Shown here piece after piece: positions 24,282-31,612 of a stretch of DNA of 64,000 nt. The DNA lies in NCBI RefSeq assembly GCF_006782915.1, contig NZ_VCNP01000056.1:806001-870000 (forward strand), given 5' to 3'. A program made the translations under genes and the position numbers. The notes under the pieces were generated by a model. It ran no database searches. It was given only the letters and a program-made list of their open reading frames with translations, and had not been told where the DNA came from. Position 1 is the first letter of the stretch. Each line of letters starts with the position of its first letter. Origin of the DNA: Streptomyces calvus (GTDB taxonomy: Bacteria; Actinomycetota; Actinomycetes; Streptomycetales; Streptomycetaceae).

Positions 24282-24320
24282 CCGTCTCGCGAACGCCGCA
24301 CGCGCCTTCGGCTCCCGCTC

Positions 24321-25883
24321 CTACGGTGACGTCACCCCGGCCCGCTCCTTCCCGCGGGCCCCGGCGGCGGTCCGGGCGGGGCGGAGCCCGACGGCGATGC
24401 CGGCCAGGGCCGCCAGGGCCACTGCGAACAGCAGCCACATGGCGGCCCGGCTGCCGGCCACGAACATGGCGTCGAAGGCGTCACGGGCCTGAGCCGCGGT
24501 CAGGTCCGTGTGGCGCCGCAGCAGGCCGGGGCCCTGCTGCGGGTCCTCCACGACCCGCGCCGCCCAGGGGCCGGCGGCGACTTCGTGAGCGGCGAGCCGG
24601 TCGGCGAGGGCGTCCCGCGCCGCGAGCCGGTAGACCTCCATACCGGCGGCCAGGCCGAGGGCGCCGCCCAGGTTGTGGCACGTCCACGAGGCGCCGACGG
24701 CGGTTCCCGCCAGGTGGCCCGGCACCGCGGACAGGGCGGCGACGGTGGCCGGACCGAGCACCAGGGCCCAGCCCACCCCCATCGTGGCGAAGGCCGCCAC
24801 GAGCGCGGGCATGTCCGTGGCCGGGGTCAGGCGGGTCTGGGCCAGCGCCGAGACCGCGAGGGCGAGGAAGCCCGAGCACAGCAGGCGGCGTGGCCCCCAC
24901 CGGTCGACCAGCCGGCCGACCAGCGGGGAGAGCGCCGCGACGACGGCCGTGCAGGGCAGCATCAGCAGCCCGGTGGTGTGCCCGTCGAAGCCGCGCACCG
25001 TGTGCAGGTACAGCGGCATCAAGAAGAGCGCGACGCAGTAGAAGAAGGCCAGCGCGAAATCCGCGGTGACGGCTCCGAGGAAGGTCCGCCCGGTGAACAG
25101 CTGGAACCGGATGAGCGGGTTCGGCGCCCGCAGTTCCACCCGCCCGAACAGGACGAGGCCGGCGCATCCGTACAGGAGGAGGGCGACGATGCCCGGGGAC
25201 GACCAGCCTCGGACGTGCCCCAGCGTCAGCCCCAGCACGAGCGCCGGGACGGAGGTGCACAGCAGCGCCGGCCCGCGCCGGTCCATGCCGCCGGCCGGCC
25301 GCTCGCCGTAGGACTCGGGCACCGTCGGAAGGCACACCGCCAACGCCGCCAGGACGAGCGGGACGTTGAGCCAGAAGACCCACGGCCGGCCCGCCGAGCC
25401 GACGAGCACGCCGCCCAGTACCGGTCCCGCCGCGAGGCCGAGACCGTTGACCCCGTACAGGCACCCGATGGCCCTGCCCCGCTCCTGCGGCGGGAAGATC
25501 GCGGAGACGAGGGCCCCGGTGGCGGTGTAGAGGGCCGCGCAGGCCGCCCCATGCACGAAGCGGAAGGCGATGAGCCACTCCGGCGTGGTGGCGAAGCCCG
25601 CGCCCAGCGAGGCCAGGCCGAAGATCACGGCCCCGATGTAGAGCACCCTGCGCCGGCCGTGGCTGTCCGCGAGCCGGCCCGCGGTCACCATGCCGGTGGA
25701 CAGGGCCACCACGAAGACGTTCACGATCAACTGGAGTTCGGTGACCGTCGCGCCGAGCTCCTCCTGGATGACCGGTGCCGCCGTGCTGACGATGGTCAGG
25801 TCGATGCAGCCGAGGAAACTCAGCGTTCCCAGGCCCGCGAACGCCCACCACTTCCGTGACTTCCCGGAGGTCTGCTCGGACAC
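24321..25883 (-). CDS. MFS transporter, DHA2 (14-TM drug:H+ antiporter) family
   Basis: A 520-aa proton-coupled exporter in the cell membrane. It has helix 1 with FLGCIDLTIVSTAAPVIQEE, the motif A loop GRLADSHGRRRVLYIG, motif C in GPVLGGVLVG, and a second half (GLLMLPCTAVVAALSPLVGR) consistent with 14 helices. The substrate is unknown; relatives export antibiotics and dyes. GTG 25883 is preceded by GAGGAC. No TetR or MarR regulator is adjacent. It converges with the 58-aa peptide gene, leaving a 39-bp gap. The 288-bp gap to the tRNA (25884-26171) is comparatively AT-rich and should hold the promoters of both. Confidence 0.9.
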   Translation of the reverse strand: MSEQTSGKSRKWWAFAGLGTLSFLGCIDLTIVSTAAPVIQEELGATVTELQLIVNVFVVALSTGMVTAGRLADSHGRRRVLYIGAVIFGLASLGAGFATTPEWLIAFRFVHGAACAALYTATGALVSAIFPPQERGRAIGCLYGVNGLGLAAGPVLGGVLVGSAGRPWVFWLNVPLVLAALAVCLPTVPESYGERPAGGMDRRGPALLCTSVPALVLGLTLGHVRGWSSPGIVALLLYGCAGLVLFGRVELRAPNPLIRFQLFTGRTFLGAVTADFALAFFYCVALFLMPLYLHTVRGFDGHTTGLLMLPCTAVVAALSPLVGRLVDRWGPRRLLCSGFLALAVSALAQTRLTPATDMPALVAAFATMGVGWALVLGPATVAALSAVPGHLAGTAVGASWTCHNLGGALGLAAGMEVYRLAARDALADRLAAHEVAAGPWAARVVEDPQQGPGLLRRHTDLTAAQARDAFDAMFVAGSRAAMWLLFAVALAALAGIAVGLRPARTAAGARGKERAGVTSP

Positions 25884-26171
25884 GCCGTCCTCGATTTCAT
25901 CGCGATTCGATGTCCGGTGCAGTCAAACTCCTCGGCCGCCCTTTGTCGACGGGTATGAGAAGAAGGCATGACCCCTTGTCAAAAAGGCACAGAAGAATGC
26001 GCGTACGGAATGCGGACGTCCCGGGGATGTCTGAATCCGGGTATTCCCGCAGTGGTCGGCGGCTGCTACTTTTTTCGGTGCCGGCGCGACAATGCGTCGA
26101 TCGGGGAACGCTGTGCGGTCGATGCGGTCGTCGAGAAACGCCGGTGTACGAGGAAACGTTCTTTCTCGCAT

Positions 26172-26242
26172 GGTGGAGTGGCCGAGAGGCGAGGCGACGG
26201 CCCGCAGAGCCGTTCACACAGGTTCGAATCCTGTCTCCACCT
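26172..26242 (+). tRNA. tRNA-Cys (anticodon GCA) with aberrant anticodon loop (C33, G37)
   Basis: Every stem pairs fully: acceptor GGTGGAG/CTCCACC (7 of 7), D arm GCC/GGC, anticodon arm ACGGC/GCCGT (26197-26201 and 26209-26213), T arm ACAGG/CCTGT around TTCGAAT. The 7-nt anticodon loop is CCGCAGA, so the anticodon at 26204-26206 is GCA (Cys). The discriminator base is T (26242), as CysRS requires, and CCA is not encoded. The near-universal U33 is C and position 37 is G, whereas the usual Streptomyces tRNA-Cys has, as I recall, CTGCAAA. The intact fold argues against simple decay. It lies 14 bp from the stop of a convergent LysR gene and about 2.2 kb from a tRNA-dependent cyclodipeptide synthase. 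Confidence 0.85.
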
Positions 26243-26256
26243 CTGCCGCGTACGGT

Positions 26257-27255
26257 TCAGCCCGGCCCGGCGCCCCGGTAGGCCTCGCGGACCAGGTCCG
26301 CCAGCCGGGGCGCCCAGGCCGCGGCCCCGCCGTCCGAGCGCCACACCAGCAGCAGCCGATGGCGGGTCACGGCGTCGGACAGCGGCGTGTGGACGACACC
26401 GGCCGCCGGCGCGGGGAACGGAAAGGCGGGCAGCGCACCGTTGACCGCGCAGGCCAGCGCCGCGGCCTCGTGCTCGTCGGATGCCCAGTGCAGCGCGACG
26501 CGCACGCCGGCCCGGCGCACGGCGGCCGTGAAGTGGCGTCGCAGGCCGGCGTGGCGGCGGCCGCCGACGAGCAGGCACGTCTCCCCGTCGAGGTCGGTGA
26601 GGGCGAGCCCGGGCCGGCCTGCCAGCCGGTGACCGGTGGCGGTGCCGACGAGCAGGTTCTCCTCGGCGAGCACGGCGCAGTCGAAGCGCTCCGGCAGGGG
26701 CGCGTCGAGCACGGCGGAGTGCCGGATCACGGCCAGATCGAGACGGTGGACGCGGAACAGCTCCGGCAGCGTCTCCCCGCCGTCCTCGCCGTCCTCGCCG
26801 TCCTCGCCGTCCTCGCCGTCCTCGCCGTCCTCGCCGTGCCCGCCGTCGGCCGGCTCCCGGCAGACGTCCGGCACGGTGCGGGGTTCGACGACCGCCGACG
26901 GCCGCAGGGCCCGGGCGTGGGCGGTGACCAGCGGAAGGGCGGGAGTGGGGACCGCGCCGATGCGCAGCCGCTCCGCCGAGGGGTCGGGCGGGTCCTGGCG
27001 GCTGCCGGCGGCCAGGAGGTGGTCGATCCGCGGCAGCAGTTCGTCGGCGCACCGCAGCAGCAGCCGTCCGGCGGCGGTGAGCCGGGCCCCCTGGTGGTCG
27101 CGGTGGAGCGCGACCAGCCCGGTGACCCGTTCGAGGTGCTGGATGCGGCGCGTCACACCGGCCTGGTCGATGCCGAGTGCGCGCGCGGCGCCGGCCAGTG
27201 TCCCGGTGTCGGCCACGGCCCGCAGCACCCGGAGGTCCTGGATCTCTATGTTCAC
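26257..27255 (-). CDS. LysR-family regulator with a Gly-Glu-Asp repeat insertion
   Basis: A 332-aa transcription factor. The N-terminal winged helix is clear: VNIEIQDLRVLRAVADTGTL, AARALGIDQAGVTRRIQHLE. The effector-binding half is recognisable (DLAVIRHSAVLDAPLPERFD, VGTATGHRLAGRPGLAL) but is interrupted after PDVCREPADGG by six tandem Gly-Glu-Asp triplets, an acidic loop between the first two effector-domain strands. GTG 27255 overlaps the stop of the upstream LysR gene (GTGA), so the two are translationally coupled. Two LysR genes in tandem is unusual; together they probably regulate the divergent CDPS operon, each other, or both. Confidence 0.85.
   Translation of the reverse strand: MNIEIQDLRVLRAVADTGTLAGAARALGIDQAGVTRRIQHLERVTGLVALHRDHQGARLTAAGRLLLRCADELLPRIDHLLAAGSRQDPPDPSAERLRIGAVPTPALPLVTAHARALRPSAVVEPRTVPDVCREPADGGHGEDGEDGEDGEDGEDGEDGGETLPELFRVHRLDLAVIRHSAVLDAPLPERFDCAVLAEENLLVGTATGHRLAGRPGLALTDLDGETCLLVGGRRHAGLRRHFTAAVRRAGVRVALHWASDEHEAAALACAVNGALPAFPFPAPAAGVVHTPLSDAVTRHRLLLVWRSDGGAAAWAPRLADLVREAYRGAGPG
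26782..26835 (-). repeat. Six perfect 9-bp repeats inside the LysR gene
   Basis: GTCCTCGCC (+ strand) repeats six times without error, then an imperfect seventh copy. On the coding strand each unit specifies Gly-Glu-Asp. Perfect identity at nucleotide level points to recent slippage; gain or loss of units keeps the frame. Confidence 0.9.
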
Positions 27256-28166
27256 GACAGTTCGGCGGCGGGCGTGCGCTCGCGCAGCGCGGCGGACAGC
27301 AGCGCCACCAGCTTCGGCATCAGCGGGGCGGTCCAGTCGCGGAAGGCCACCAGATGGGTGACCCGCATGTCCAGGTCGGCCACGGGACGCTGCACCACGC
27401 CCGGATCCACGGGGCGGCGTGCCTGGGTCAGCGCCACGCAGCCCTGGTGCCGGATCACCTGGCCGCGGGGCCCGGACATCACGATGTCGTGGGTGATGCG
27501 CGGGGCGAACCCGTAGGAGGCGCACAGCCGGCGCAGTTCCTCGTCGCAGGCGTCGGGGCCGGAGCAGGAGATCCAGTCCTCGCCCGCGAGATCCGCCATG
27601 GTGAGCCGCTCGGCGGCGGCCAGCGGGCGGTCGGCGGCCACCGCCACCCGGATCGGGGACTCGGCCCAGGCGACGTAGCCGATCCGGCCGTCGCCCTCCG
27701 GCGGCGGGCCGCTGGTGGAGGCGTGGTCCCGCAGGGCGATGTCCACCTCGCCCGCCCGCAGCAGATCCATCAGTTCGCGGGTGGAGTTGGGGGCCACGAT
27801 CTGCACGCGCTCGTGGGACGCCAGTGGCCGCAGCGCGTTCAGCAGGGCCACGCAGTGCACGCTGTGCGCCCAGCCGATCCGCAGCGTCCGGCTGCGCAGT
27901 GCGCGGTAGTCGCGCAACTGCTGCGCGAACGCGTCGAAGGAGCGGAGGATGCCCTGCGCGTCGGCCAGCACCGCGCTGCCCAGCGGGGTCGGGCGGGTGC
28001 CGTGCCGGTCGCGTTCGAACAGTGCCCCGCCGAACAGTTCCTCCAGCCGCCGTATCTGCCGGCTCAGTGCGGGCTGGGGGAGTCCCAGGGCCTTCGCGGC
28101 CTTGTTGAGGCTTCCGGTGTCGGAGACGAGGCACAGCTGACGTAAGTGCCGGAGTTGCAGGTCCAT
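27252..28166 (-). CDS. LysR-family transcriptional regulator
   Basis: A 304-aa regulator with a standard LysR layout: MDLQLRHLRQLCLVSDTGSL, KAAKALGLPQPALSRQIRRL in the recognition helix, then the effector domain (LRIGWAHSVHCVALLNALRP, EVDIALRDHAS). The effector is unknown. The start ATG 28166 lacks a Shine-Dalgarno but TTAACT lies 7 bp upstream, so a leaderless transcript is plausible. Its stop overlaps the start of the second LysR gene. It is divergent from the cyclodipeptide synthase gene across a 263-bp region (28167-28429), the usual arrangement of a LysR protein with its target operon. Confidence 0.9.
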   Translation of the reverse strand: MDLQLRHLRQLCLVSDTGSLNKAAKALGLPQPALSRQIRRLEELFGGALFERDRHGTRPTPLGSAVLADAQGILRSFDAFAQQLRDYRALRSRTLRIGWAHSVHCVALLNALRPLASHERVQIVAPNSTRELMDLLRAGEVDIALRDHASTSGPPPEGDGRIGYVAWAESPIRVAVAADRPLAAAERLTMADLAGEDWISCSGPDACDEELRRLCASYGFAPRITHDIVMSGPRGQVIRHQGCVALTQARRPVDPGVVQRPVADLDMRVTHLVAFRDWTAPLMPKLVALLSAALRERTPAAELS

Positions 28167-28429
28167 GACCAAGAGTTAAGCCCTTCGGCGGGGCCTTCAC
28201 CAGTGTCGGCGCCCGACGCGGTCAATTTTCCGGAATTGCGCCCGCGGAATGGTCACGACCCGTTTGTCGGCGGGCACGCTCCGCTGTCCTTTCAGGGGAT
28301 GCGGAAATGGCATGACCGGGCGGCAGTATTCAGCCCTCCGACGGGTCGTCACCATTCCAGTCATCGCTCGACCGGCCGGACCCGGCTGCGCGAGGGCAGG
28401 CTCGTCCCCCTACCGTCCGAGGACACGAC

Positions 28430-29170
28430 ATGTTGGAATGTGAACCACTTACCGAGCGCTGCGGCGGTCTCCTGTCCGAGGCCACTCATGTGTGCATCGG
28501 AGTCAGCCCTTTCAACAGCTACTTCAGCACGCCGCGACTGCGGCGACTGGCCGGCTGGGCCCTGAGGCGTTTCGGGAACGTCCACTTCTTCGTGCCCGAC
28601 GCGGTCGCGGCGTACACCCTGGAGGCGCTGGGGTACGAGCCGGACCGCGCCCGCCACAAGGCCCGGCGGCAGGGGCAGTACGTCCACAACAAGATCGCCA
28701 CGGCGCTGCACACCCTGGGCGTGGCGAACCCCGACCGGCACGTCCTGGGGATGGACCGCCTGTACGGCACGCCCCGCTACCTGACGCTGCTGGACGAGGC
28801 GTACCGGTGTTTCCAGGAGGACGAGGACTTCCGCACCGCGTGCCTGGGCGCCTCGCACTGGGTGCTGGAACGGAACCTGCCGCCGGGCGCGACTCCCGGC
28901 GAGGAGCAACTGCACAGCGCCGCCCGTTACTTCCTCGCCGAACTGCCGCTCTTCGCCGACGCCGGAGGCATCACCGGCCACCGGCCGTCGCTCTTCGTCT
29001 ACCACCAGCGCGTCGCCTTCCTGGAGCGCTTCTACCGCCGGGAGCTGAGCTGGCGGCCGACGGACGGACAGGGCTTCCTGGTGGTCCGTGAGCCGGTGGA
29101 GCAACGGTCCGCAGCGGAGCCGGCGCAGGGTCCCGTCCAGCCGCGGGAGGTGGCCCGTGACGCGGGCTGA
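28430..29170 (+). CDS. Cyclodipeptide synthase (tRNA-dependent, NYH subfamily)
   Basis: Joins two aminoacyl groups taken from aminoacyl-tRNAs into a 2,5-diketopiperazine without an NRPS. The 246-aa protein aligns from memory with AlbC-type enzymes: IGVSPFNSYFS contains the aminoacyl-acceptor Ser26 and Asn29; RYFLAELPLFAD gives Tyr167 and Glu171; and FVYHQRVAF gives Tyr191-His192. Asn/Tyr-His at these points defines the NYH group. The basic helix RARHKARRQGQYVHNKI should bind the tRNA acceptor arm. ATG 28430 has GAGGA upstream. The last 25 residues are a nonconserved tail. It overlaps the permease start by 14 bp and heads an apparent operon. The amino acids used cannot be predicted by eye. Confidence 0.9.
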   Translation: MLECEPLTERCGGLLSEATHVCIGVSPFNSYFSTPRLRRLAGWALRRFGNVHFFVPDAVAAYTLEALGYEPDRARHKARRQGQYVHNKIATALHTLGVANPDRHVLGMDRLYGTPRYLTLLDEAYRCFQEDEDFRTACLGASHWVLERNLPPGATPGEEQLHSAARYFLAELPLFADAGGITGHRPSLFVYHQRVAFLERFYRRELSWRPTDGQGFLVVREPVEQRSAAEPAQGPVQPREVARDAG

Positions 29171-30548
29171 CGCCGGGCCCGGACGTGCCGCGCCGGCCCG
29201 GACCGGCCCGCCGGGCGCCGTGGACGCCGCCGGGAAGGAGGCCCTGGACGACTACTCGTTGACCCCGGTGCCCGACGAGGCGCGCCACTCCTGGTTCTCC
29301 GTGGCGGTGCAGCGCTTCGGACAGGTCTCCTCCTTCCAGCAGTTCATGGTCGGCGCCGTGCTGGGGTACGGGATGACGTTCACCGACGCGGTGATCGCCA
29401 TCACCGTCGGGTCGGTGATGCTGGAGGTCGTCACGATCCTCCTGGGCGTCGCGGGGGTCCGGGAGGGGGTGTCCACGTCGGTGCTGGCCCGCTGGTCGGG
29501 CTTCGGCCGGAAGGGCTCAGCCGCCGTCGGCATGCTGGTGGCGTTCAGCCTGGCCGGCTGGTTCGGCGTGCAGAACGGCGTGTTCGCCCAGGGCATGCAC
29601 GATCTCGCCGGCTGGGCGCCGGAGTGGGCCTGGGCCGTGGTGGGCGGCGCGGTCGTCACCGCCGTCTCCGTCCACGGCTTCACCACCATGGCGTGGACGG
29701 CGTACCTGACCGTGCCGGCGTTCCTGGTGCTGGCCGGCTGGTCGGTGGCCGACACGCTGGCCGGTCATACGCCGGCCGACCTGCTGACCGGGCCGCCGCC
29801 GGGCCCGGTGATGTCCCTGGCCGAAGGGACGACGCTGGTGGCGGGCGCGTTCATCCTCGGTGCGCTGATGACCCCGGACATGACGCGCTTCAACCGCCGC
29901 CCCTCCGACGTCGTCAAGCAGACGCTGCTGGGCGTGACGCTCGGCGAGTACCTGATCGGGCTCACCGCGGTGCTCCTCGGCCACGCGGCCCGCACCGCCG
30001 ACGTCGTCGGCATCGTCACCAGTTCCTCGGGAGTGCTGGGCACGCTGATCCTGGCGACCGCGATCCTGAAGATCAACGACTGGAACCTGTACTCGTCCGC
30101 CCTGGCCACCGTCAACAGCGTCGACGTGCTCGTCGGCCGCCGCGTCGGCCGGCGTCCCGTCACCCTGGTCATCGGCGCGGCGGGCACCGCGCTGTCCGCC
30201 GTCGGCGTCACCGACGACTTCACCGGTTTCCTGGAGACCATCGGGGTGCTCGCTCCTCCGGTGGCCGGGATCATCATCGCCGAGTACTACGTGGTGCGGC
30301 GCTACCGCGCGGTCCTGGACGCCGCCCACCGGACGGGCGCGCTGCCCGACCGGGTCCCCGACTGGCTGCCGCTGTCCCTGATCTGCTGGGCCGTCGGCGC
30401 GTTCGTCGGCGCCCAGGTGGACGCCGGCATCCCCCCCATCAACGCCGTCGTGGCCGCCTTCGCCCTCTACGCGACGGCCGGCCGCGCGCTGCGGGCCCGG
30501 CGCGGCGGCCCCGCCGCGACCACCCCCCTTCCCGACCGCACCACGTGA
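29157..30548 (+). CDS. NCS1-type purine/cytosine permease-family transporter
   Basis: A 463-aa membrane protein of the CodB-like nucleobase:cation symporter family. It has a conserved N-terminal region (SSFQQFMVGAVLGYGMTFTD), about 12 helices, LGALMTPDMTRFNRRPSDVV, and a later segment ILKINDWNLYSSALATVNS typical of CodB relatives. Typical substrates are cytosine, purines or hydantoin; here it may import a precursor or export the cyclodipeptide. GTG 29157 has GGGAGG 6 bp upstream and overlaps the CDPS gene, so the two are translationally coupled. Some Streptomyces CDPS pathways decorate diketopiperazines with guanine, which gives a possible reason for a purine carrier, but no P450 is present here. 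Confidence 0.85.
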   Translation: MTRADAGPGRAAPARTGPPGAVDAAGKEALDDYSLTPVPDEARHSWFSVAVQRFGQVSSFQQFMVGAVLGYGMTFTDAVIAITVGSVMLEVVTILLGVAGVREGVSTSVLARWSGFGRKGSAAVGMLVAFSLAGWFGVQNGVFAQGMHDLAGWAPEWAWAVVGGAVVTAVSVHGFTTMAWTAYLTVPAFLVLAGWSVADTLAGHTPADLLTGPPPGPVMSLAEGTTLVAGAFILGALMTPDMTRFNRRPSDVVKQTLLGVTLGEYLIGLTAVLLGHAARTADVVGIVTSSSGVLGTLILATAILKINDWNLYSSALATVNSVDVLVGRRVGRRPVTLVIGAAGTALSAVGVTDDFTGFLETIGVLAPPVAGIIIAEYYVVRRYRAVLDAAHRTGALPDRVPDWLPLSLICWAVGAFVGAQVDAGIPPINAVVAAFALYATAGRALRARRGGPAATTPLPDRTT

Positions 30549-30566
30549 AGAGAACCGGAGGACGAC

Positions 30567-30920
30567 GTGCTGCCCCTGGTGACACGCGAGCAACTGAAGG
30601 CCGAGATGGACGCCGGAAAGGTGATCGTGGTCGACACGATGCCGACGGCCTACTACGAACGCGAGCATCTGCCCGGTGCGGTGAACATCCCGGGCTTCCC
30701 CTACGAGGAGGCGGCGCGCCGCACCGACGAACTCGCGCCCACCGTACTCCCGGACCGCACCGCCCCCACCGTCGTGTACTGCGCGAACGTGCCGTGCCGC
30801 AACAGTGAACTCGTCGGCGCGCGGCTGGTGTCGCTCGGTTACACGGACGTGCGCAAGTACCGCGAGGGCATCGAGGACTGGGTCGCCCACGGCCTGCCCA
30901 CGCAGACCGCCGGTGACTGA
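30567..30920 (+). CDS. Rhodanese-domain sulfurtransferase
   Basis: A 117-aa single rhodanese domain in the cytoplasm that carries sulfane sulfur on a cysteine persulfide. VIVVDTMPTAYYEREHLPGAVNIP is the domain start and VVYCANVPCRNSELVGARL holds the active-site loop, with Cys72 as the expected nucleophile and a second Cys77 in the same loop, an arrangement that could allow a disulfide or internal sulfur relay. GTG 30567 has GGAGG 5 bp upstream and starts 18 bp after the permease stop, so it belongs to the CDPS operon. A role supplying sulfur to the product or handling thiols is inferred from context. Confidence 0.9.
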   Translation: MLPLVTREQLKAEMDAGKVIVVDTMPTAYYEREHLPGAVNIPGFPYEEAARRTDELAPTVLPDRTAPTVVYCANVPCRNSELVGARLVSLGYTDVRKYREGIEDWVAHGLPTQTAGD

Positions 30921-30990
30921 ACGGGCCCGGCGCCCGACCCCTCGCCGCACGCGCGCATCCACCCGTCACACCCCACGAGAGGAACAGACC

Positions 30991-31434
30991 ATGAATCGCT
31001 CCCTGGCCGTCGCGGCCACGGCCGTCGCGGTGCTGCTCGGCGGTGCCGCCGTACCGGCGGCCGCCGCACCGGCGCCCGCCCCCGCGTCCGCAGCCGCCAC
31101 CACCGACATCCCCTCCGTCGTCGACGTGACATCGGCCAACTACGCGCAGGTCATGCAGTGGTCGCACACCAAGCCGGTGGTGCTCGACTTCACCGCCGAC
31201 TGGTGCTACTGGTGCCAGAAGCAGAAGCCCTACCTCCAGAAGTACAACACCGAGGACAACGGCGCCTGGGTGTGGGCGAGGGTCGACGTCGACGACAACC
31301 CCGACCTGAGCCGGAAGTACGGCGTGCGGGGCATACCGGCGCTGCTCAACATCCAGAACGGCCAGGAGGCCGGCAGCCGTCTGGTCGGCTTCGACGGCCC
31401 GACCTCGCTGCGCACCTGGCTGAACCGGCTGTAA
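30991..31434 (+). CDS. Secreted thioredoxin-fold protein
   Basis: A 147-aa protein with a Sec signal peptide (about 1-36, AVAATAVAVLLGG, cleavage after AAA region) and a thioredoxin domain. The redox motif is Cys72-Tyr-Trp-Cys75 in TADWCYWCQK; the cis-Pro loop is VRGIPALLNIQ. The WCxWC pattern resembles DsbD-gamma or thioredoxin-7-like proteins, so it probably reduces or isomerises disulfides outside the membrane. ATG 30991 follows GAGAGGAAC. The gap from the rhodanese gene is 70 bp, with a strong terminator 19 bp after the stop, so it is the last gene of the CDPS transcription unit. Confidence 0.85.
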   Translation: MNRSLAVAATAVAVLLGGAAVPAAAAPAPAPASAAATTDIPSVVDVTSANYAQVMQWSHTKPVVLDFTADWCYWCQKQKPYLQKYNTEDNGAWVWARVDVDDNPDLSRKYGVRGIPALLNIQNGQEAGSRLVGFDGPTSLRTWLNRL

Positions 31435-31453
31435 CCCGCCGGTTCCGCCTCCG

Positions 31454-31492
31454 CCCGGGGACGGCGTCACCCCACTCGACGCCGTCCCCGGG
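31454..31492 (+). terminator. Perfect 15-bp stem terminator closing the CDPS operon
   Basis: Arms CCCGGGGACGGCGTC (31454-31468) and GACGCCGTCCCCGGG (31478-31492) with a 9-base loop. It separates the CDPS-to-thioredoxin unit from the downstream subtilase-thioredoxin reductase pair. Confidence 0.85.
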
Positions 31493-31612
31493 CACCCCTC
31501 CCGCGCACCACCCCCGCCCCCTTCCCCGCACCGCCCGCCCGCCGCGCGGGCCCTCGCCCCGGCGCAGCGCACGGTGCCCCCCCGCAGCACAGGCGAAAGG
31601 CCAGAACCCCCC

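Noticed and set aside
26172..26242. Integrase attachment site at the tRNA
   Set aside because: No integrase gene, no direct repeat of the tRNA 3' end and no element boundary are visible within the window.
28167..28429. A small gene or riboswitch in the LysR-CDPS divergent region
   Set aside because: Short frames lack ribosome-binding sites and no known riboswitch core is visible; it is most likely a promoter/operator region.
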